From: Rhodoferax sp.
Lineage (GTDB): Bacteria > Pseudomonadota > Gammaproteobacteria > Burkholderiales > Burkholderiaceae_C
Direction: 5' to 3'
DNA: 45,291 bases
Assembly (NCBI RefSeq): GCF_011391645.1
Contig: NZ_JAABQC010000007.1
Span: 1 to 45,291, forward strand
Shown here: piece after piece, positions 41,293 to 45,291 of the stretch
How the letters are laid out: every line of letters starts with the position of its first letter
How positions within the stretch are numbered: the first letter of the stretch is position 1
The notes under the pieces: generated by a model
Seen by the model: the letters and a program-made list of their open reading frames with translations, nothing else
The model's database searches: none
Told to the model about the DNA's origin: nothing
Program-made: the position numbers and the translations under genes

Positions 41293-42924
41293 TCAACCAA
41301 TGACCTTGGTCGCCGTGGCGTCGAGCTTGGGCGGGTTTTCAAAGGTATGGAAGGGCAGCGGTGCGGGCAATTCCCACTCGAGGCCCTCAGCGCCATCCCA
41401 GGGACGCTGGGGTGCCGGCTGACCCTGGCCGCGCATGGCTGGCAGCACAATGAACAGCAGGAAATACACCTGGGCAAACCCAAAGAAGAAGGAACCCACC
41501 GAAGCGATGGCATTGAAATCAGTAAACTGCATCGGGTAGTCGGCGTAACGGCGGGGCATGCCAGCCAGACCCAAGAAATGCATCGGGAAGAAAGTCACGT
41601 TGAATGAAATCAGTGACCACCAGAAATGGATCTTTCCGCGGGTTTCGCTGTACACCACACCAGTCCAACGGGGCGACCAGTAATAGTAGCCCGCAAACAT
41701 GGCAAACAGCGAGCCCGCCACCAACACGTAATGGAAGTGCGCCACCACGTAATAGGTGTCCTGCACCTGGATGTCGATCGGGGCCATGGCCAAAATCAGA
41801 CCGGTGAAGCCCCCCATGGTGAACACGAAGATGAAGCCGACCGCAAACAGCATCGGGGTCTCAAAGGTCATGGAACCGCGCCACATGGTGGCAATCCAGT
41901 TGAATATCTTCACCGCCGTGGGCACCGCAATCAGCATGGTCGCGTACATGAAGAACAACTGGGCTGCGACCGGGAAGCCGGTCGAGAACATGTGGTGGCC
42001 CCAGACGATGAACGACAGAATGGCGATGCTGGAAGTTGCGTACACCATGGAGGTGTAGCCAAACAGCTTCTTGCGCGAAAACGCCGGCACGATCTGGCTG
42101 ATGATGCCGAAGGCCGGCAAGATCATGATGTAGACCTCAGGGTGGCCAAAGAACCAGAAGATATGCTGAAACAGCACCGGATCACCACCACCGGCGGCAT
42201 TGAAGAAGTTGGTGCCGAAATGGCGGTCCGTCAAGGTCATGGTGATCGCACCGGCCAGTACCGGCATCACAGCGATCAAGAGAAACGCCGTGATCAACCA
42301 GGTCCAGGGGAACAATGGCATCTTCATCAGCGGCATGTCGGGCGCGCGCATGTTCAGGATGGTCACGATGATGTTGATCGCACCCATGATCGAACTTGCG
42401 CCCAGAATGTGCAGCGCAAAAATAGCGGTGTCCATGGCCGGTCCCATTTGCAGGGTCAGGGGCGCATACAGCGTCCAGCCGCCAGAGGGCGCACCACCAG
42501 GCAGGAAAAATCCGGACACCAAAAGCAGCGCCGCAGGAATCAGCAGCCAGAAGCTGAAGTTGTTCATGCGTGCAAATGCCATGTCGCTGGCACCAATCTG
42601 CAATGGGATCATCCAGTTGGCAAAACCCACAAAACCCGGCATGATGGCCCCGAACACCATGATGATGCCGTGCATGGTGGTCAGCTGGTTGAAGAACTCC
42701 GGGTTGACGAACTGTAGTCCCGGCTGAAACAACTCGGCACGGATCAACAGCGCCATGACCCCGCCAATCAGCAGCATGGTCAAGCTGAACAACATGTACA
42801 TCGTGCCGATGTCTTTGTGGTTGGTGGCATACACCCAGCGACGCCAGCCCGACGGGGCGTGGTGGTCGTGGTGATCTGCGTGCCCAACGTGCCCGTGGGC
42901 TGGATGATCTAAAACGGCGCTCAT
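41293..42924 (-). CDS. ctaD: cytochrome c oxidase subunit I (aa3 type)
   Basis: A 543-residue, 12-helix catalytic subunit carrying heme a and the heme a3-CuB centre, which reduces oxygen and pumps protons. WFFGHPEVYIMILP includes a CuB His and the D-channel Glu. The channel mouth GASDMAFARMNNFSFW and the CuB pair VWGHHMFSTG are present, as expected of A1-type oxidases. AAGGAG precedes the ATG. The N-terminus is His-rich (HPAHGHVGHADHHDHH), a possible metal-binding tail. Confidence 0.97.
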   Translation of the reverse strand: MSAVLDHPAHGHVGHADHHDHHAPSGWRRWVYATNHKDIGTMYMLFSLTMLLIGGVMALLIRAELFQPGLQFVNPEFFNQLTTMHGIIMVFGAIMPGFVGFANWMIPLQIGASDMAFARMNNFSFWLLIPAALLLVSGFFLPGGAPSGGWTLYAPLTLQMGPAMDTAIFALHILGASSIMGAINIIVTILNMRAPDMPLMKMPLFPWTWLITAFLLIAVMPVLAGAITMTLTDRHFGTNFFNAAGGGDPVLFQHIFWFFGHPEVYIMILPAFGIISQIVPAFSRKKLFGYTSMVYATSSIAILSFIVWGHHMFSTGFPVAAQLFFMYATMLIAVPTAVKIFNWIATMWRGSMTFETPMLFAVGFIFVFTMGGFTGLILAMAPIDIQVQDTYYVVAHFHYVLVAGSLFAMFAGYYYWSPRWTGVVYSETRGKIHFWWSLISFNVTFFPMHFLGLAGMPRRYADYPMQFTDFNAIASVGSFFFGFAQVYFLLFIVLPAMRGQGQPAPQRPWDGAEGLEWELPAPLPFHTFENPPKLDATATKVIG

Positions 42925-42965
42925 TGAATTCTCCTTGGCGATTTGTCTGACTTGTTCACCACGGC

Positions 42966-44159
42966 TCAGTTGCGAGCCAGTGCAACCTCAGCGGGCTGAA
43001 CCAGCTGACCTGACTTGTTGGACCAACTGTTTTTGGTATAGGTGATGACGGCGGCTATATCGGTGTCGCTAAGTTGCTTCCACGACGGCATGGCGGCAGC
43101 GCCACCCGTGCGGCCATTCAAAAGCACCATGATCTGGCTCGTCTTGTCGGCATCGAGCACCACCGCAGAGCCATCCAAGGCTTTGATCGGGCCCAGGCTC
43201 TTGCCATTGGCTTGATGGCAGGCGACACAATTGGCCGCGTAGACCGCTTCACCACGCTTGGTCAGCTCAGCCACATCCCATACTTTGCTTGGGTCTTCAG
43301 CCAGAGCAGCTATTTTTTTCTGCTCAGCCGCAACCCATTGCGTGTAATCGGCGGCGGAAAGCACCTTCACATGAATCGGCATGTAAGCATGCTCCTTGCC
43401 ACAAATCTTGGCACACTGACCATAGTAGTCACCCACCGCGTCAGCACGGAACCAGGTGTCACGCACAAAACCCGGAATCGCGTCCTGGTGCACCCCAAAA
43501 GACGGCACAGCCCAAGAGTGAATCACGTCGTTGGCAGTCAAGATCAGACGCACTTTTTTCCCCACGGGAACCACCATGGGATGGTCCACTTTCAACAGGT
43601 AATCATTGACGGCATAACCCGCCTTTGGTCCGCCTTCATCCGACAAGATGCGCTGACTGCGGTCGAGCGCCGAGATGAAGCCAATGCCCTCGCCCTCGCC
43701 ACGCAGGTAGTCATATCCCCAGCGCCACTGCATGCCTGTGATCTTGACCGTCAGGTCGGCATTGGTTGTGTCTTTCATGGCGATCACCACTTTGGTGGCC
43801 GGAAGCGCCATGCCGATCACGATCAAAAAGGGGACGACCGTCCAAATCACCTCCACGGTGAGTGACTCATGAAAGTCGGCTGGCTTGTGTCCCACTGACT
43901 TGCGATGTTTCCAGATCGAATAAAACATCACGGAAAAAACGGCAACAAAAATGACGGCGCAAATCACCAACATCATCCAGTGCAATTCCGATTGGGCTGC
44001 CGCAATGCCGGACGCGGGCGGGTGCAGATTCAACTGATTGACCGACGGACCGCCGGCCAAGTCGGTGGCAGCATGCGCAACATTGGCCACGCCGGACAGC
44101 CCCAAGGCGAGCAGCGCAGCCGGGCGCCACTGGAGAGATTTGCTAAATATTCTGATCAT
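42966..44159 (-). CDS. ctaC: cytochrome c oxidase subunit II with fused cytochrome c domain
   Basis: A 397-residue protein with a signal peptide, two helices (about 75-150), the CuA cupredoxin domain and a C-terminal cytochrome c. CuA ligands are in IHSWAVPSFGVHQD and GQCAKICGKEHAYM. The heme motif CVACHQANG lies near residue 315, with a late Met (GAAAMPSWKQL) as the sixth ligand, so the enzyme is of caa3-like form. The ATG at 44159 is preferred; a GTG lies two codons before it. It begins the oxidase operon. Confidence 0.95.
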   Translation of the reverse strand: MIRIFSKSLQWRPAALLALGLSGVANVAHAATDLAGGPSVNQLNLHPPASGIAAAQSELHWMMLVICAVIFVAVFSVMFYSIWKHRKSVGHKPADFHESLTVEVIWTVVPFLIVIGMALPATKVVIAMKDTTNADLTVKITGMQWRWGYDYLRGEGEGIGFISALDRSQRILSDEGGPKAGYAVNDYLLKVDHPMVVPVGKKVRLILTANDVIHSWAVPSFGVHQDAIPGFVRDTWFRADAVGDYYGQCAKICGKEHAYMPIHVKVLSAADYTQWVAAEQKKIAALAEDPSKVWDVAELTKRGEAVYAANCVACHQANGKSLGPIKALDGSAVVLDADKTSQIMVLLNGRTGGAAAMPSWKQLSDTDIAAVITYTKNSWSNKSGQLVQPAEVALARN

Positions 44160-44215
44160 GAACACTCATTCCATTCTTAATTGACACATTCAGGCCAAAT
44201 GCCACACAACAAAAC

Positions 44216-44235
44216 CAACCAATGACACTTGGTTG
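44216..44235. promoter_or_regulatory. 7-bp inverted repeat upstream of the oxidase operon
   Basis: CAACCAA (44216-44222), TGACAC, TTGGTTG (44229-44235) form a perfect dyad 57 bp before the subunit II start codon, in the 145-bp gap after the cytochrome c4 gene. It could be an operator of the operon; no known family is recognised. Confidence 0.4.
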
Positions 44236-44304
44236 AAAGCGTGCACTGCGTCTGCGCAAGCCCTCACCCGGATCTAACCAACGCGCAAAAATGACCCGCG
44301 CCTT

Positions 44305-44967
44305 TCAACGAAACTTGGACTCCTGCACCACCGTGAGCTCGCTTGGCAGCGAACCCACATAGTCAGCCATCGTTTTGAGTTCTGCAAAACTGAATTGCTT
44401 GGCGATGCTCCCCATCACCGCGTTACTGCGGCCCACCACAGCATTCGGGTCTGTTTTGTAGGATTTGAGCGCTACAAAAAGGTAGTCAGCGTGCTGACCA
44501 GCGATTTTGGGATAGCTTGGGTCGATTGGTTTGCTCAAGTTGTCGCCATGGCAGGATTTGCAGCCGCCCTTTTCGATCAGGGCCAAAGCGCCAGCGCTGG
44601 CCTTGCCGGCCCCGCTGCCAAGCTTCATTGAAGTCGAGCCCAAAGTGGCGTAATGAGCAGCCATATCGGCGATGTCTTGTTCGCTCAAGTTGCTGGTGGC
44701 ACCGCGCATGGTCGGATGCCGGCGCTCGCCCTTTTGGTAGGCGATCAATGCCGAAGCAATGTACTTGTCGCTTTGACCGGCAATCTTGGGCACACGATAG
44801 ACCTCAGGGAAACTGGCGTGATAGCCGCCAAGACCGTGGCAACCGATGCACTGGGTCACTTTCTGGCGGCCATCGGCCGCATTGCCTTGCACGGTCTGTG
44901 CCATCGAAGGCTGCGCCAACGCAAAAGCAATGAGCAAAGCGGATTGAGCAAGAACCAGTTTTTTCAT
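44305..44967 (-). CDS. diheme cytochrome c4-type protein
   Basis: A 220-residue periplasmic protein with a signal peptide (to about residue 23, SMAQ) and two cytochrome c domains. Heme sites are CIGCH (40-44) and CKSCH in the second half; Met ligands occur in RRHPTMRGA and NAVMGS. Cytochrome c4 proteins carry electrons to terminal oxidases, which fits the next genes downstream. The ATG at 44967 starts the signal peptide. Confidence 0.92.
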   Translation of the reverse strand: MKKLVLAQSALLIAFALAQPSMAQTVQGNAADGRQKVTQCIGCHGLGGYHASFPEVYRVPKIAGQSDKYIASALIAYQKGERRHPTMRGATSNLSEQDIADMAAHYATLGSTSMKLGSGAGKASAGALALIEKGGCKSCHGDNLSKPIDPSYPKIAGQHADYLFVALKSYKTDPNAVVGRSNAVMGSIAKQFSFAELKTMADYVGSLPSELTVVQESKFR

Positions 44968-45047
44968 CTGTAGTCTGCCAAAAAATTTAAATAAAGACCT
45001 GATTCTTCTGATGGACCGCGCCCACCCATGCAAAGCAGTTGAACCAC

Positions 45048-45084
45048 GCGCGCACCGGCCAGGCATTCACCCGCCGGCGCGCGC
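45048..45084. repeat. GC-rich hairpin after the cytochrome c5-like gene
   Basis: GCGCGCACCGGC (45048-45059) pairs with GCCGGCGCGCGC (45073-45084) with one mismatch and a 13-nt loop. It lies downstream of the minus-strand stop at 45112. There is no T-run, so it is a weak terminator candidate or RNA-stabilising stem. Confidence 0.45.
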
Positions 45085-45111
45085 TTGAACCCGATGGCGC
45101 TCAACATCACT

Positions 45112-45291
45112 TCAGGGCTTGGCATTGTTGGCGACCGGTGCGGTCGCTGCGTCCGCAGACCCAGCCTCGGGTTCAGCAAAACTGGCGCCCGAAGCGTTAG
45201 CCATGTAAACCAGGGCACGACCCACTTCAACATCGCTGTAATCTGCGCCACCCTGAGCCGGCATGGCATTCTTGCCTTTCAGGGCAGCATT
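45112..45291 (-). CDS. C-terminal part of a cytochrome c5-like protein (5' end outside window)
   Basis: The last 59 codons of a minus-strand gene that starts beyond the right edge. The fragment has LKGKNAMPAQGG, where the Met is the likely heme ligand, then YSDVEVGRALVYMANASGASF, as in monoheme cytochrome c5-type proteins, and an Ala-rich tail ending NNAKP. The CxxCH site would be in the missing part, so the heme call rests on similarity. It lies upstream of cytochrome c4 and the oxidase genes. Confidence 0.75.
   Translation of the reverse strand, partial: NAALKGKNAMPAQGGADYSDVEVGRALVYMANASGASFAEPEAGSADAATAPVANNAKP

Noticed and set aside
41626-42717. 363-codon plus-strand open frame
   Set aside because: Antisense to ctaD, which is unambiguous; translation is His/Gln/Arg-rich without domains.
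44970-45269. minus-strand open frame beside the cytochrome c5-like fragment
   Set aside because: A different frame gives a clear cytochrome c5-like C-terminus (45112-45291); this one has no domain.
1-45291. search by eye for tRNA, rRNA, CRISPR, insertion sequences, phage or toxin-antitoxin genes
   Set aside because: None seen; no transposase, integrase, repeat-spacer array or tRNA-like cloverleaf was recognised, so I do not claim a mobile or defence island.

Overview
The window looks like a chromosomal segment of a betaproteobacterium of the family Comamonadaceae, most like Rhodoferax or a relative. This is inferred from gene content and style: high GC, a phasin, a DUF3567 protein, a typical betaproteobacterial cytochrome aa3 oxidase cluster with its tiny accessory proteins, and an RquA-like rhodoquinone methyltransferase (rhodoquinone is known from Rhodoferax). 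I saw no tRNA, rRNA, CRISPR array, insertion sequence or phage gene. Most of the window reads as stable core chromosome.

Layout. 1-3.6 kb (minus): a copper-acquisition operon of DUF2946 protein, periplasmic PCuAC copper chaperone and an OprC/NosA-type TonB-dependent receptor that keeps the CxxxM and HxM copper-site motifs. 3.65-4.07 kb: a VOC protein. 4.07-10.1 kb: a lactate module with a divergent FadR-type GntR regulator, a fused FAD/Fe-S D-lactate dehydrogenase, a lactate permease and a UspA protein; two TGGTNNNACCA operators lie between regulator and dehydrogenase. 10.2-12.3 kb: MarC, DUF3108 and DUF3567 proteins. 12.4-16.6 kb: an amino-acid block (LysE exporter, Asp/Glu racemase, DMT permease, PLP aminotransferase) and a histidine-phosphatase-like protein. 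16.65-19.7 kb: a 1018-residue 5TM-PAS-PAS-PAS-GGDEF-EAL protein. 19.8-20.5 kb: a phasin with a promoter bracketed by two TTGCAGTGCA palindromes, probably PhaR operators. 20.5-23.0 kb: DMT permease, creatininase-like protein, YjdM zinc ribbon and UPF0235 protein. 23.1-28.9 kb: ScsB/DsbD-like thiol reductase, HemE and PriA. 28.9-31.7 kb (minus): RquA-like methyltransferase, AEC permease and class II amidotransferase. 32.0-34.95 kb: RpoH behind a CIRCE element, an HPF/RaiA protein and a cardiolipin-synthase-like protein. 35.0-45.3 kb (minus): a respiratory cluster of cytochrome c5-like (partial), cytochrome c4, CoxB, CtaD, a 41-residue assembly peptide, Cox11, DUF2970, CoxC, SURF1, an SCO-like protein, CtaA, CtaB and Sco1, with a convergent twin-transmembrane small protein.

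How it fits together. Copper uptake and handling (OprC-like receptor, PCuAC, Cox11, Sco1, SCO-like protein, ScsB-like reductase) and heme supply (HemE, CtaB, CtaA) all serve a copper- and heme-A-containing oxidase. Lactate oxidation feeds electrons to quinone. The RquA-like gene carries a perfect FNR box placed about -41 from a -10 element, which suggests a switch to rhodoquinone when oxygen is absent.

The strongest non-coding signals are the FNR box before the rquA-like gene, a CIRCE element over the rpoH promoter, the paired operators around the phasin promoter, the GntR operators of the lactate locus, DnaA-box-like sequence before priA, and a recurrent -10-like hexamer 6-8 nt before the start codon of at least eight genes without Shine-Dalgarno sequences, consistent with leaderless transcripts. 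I found no clearly new multigene system.
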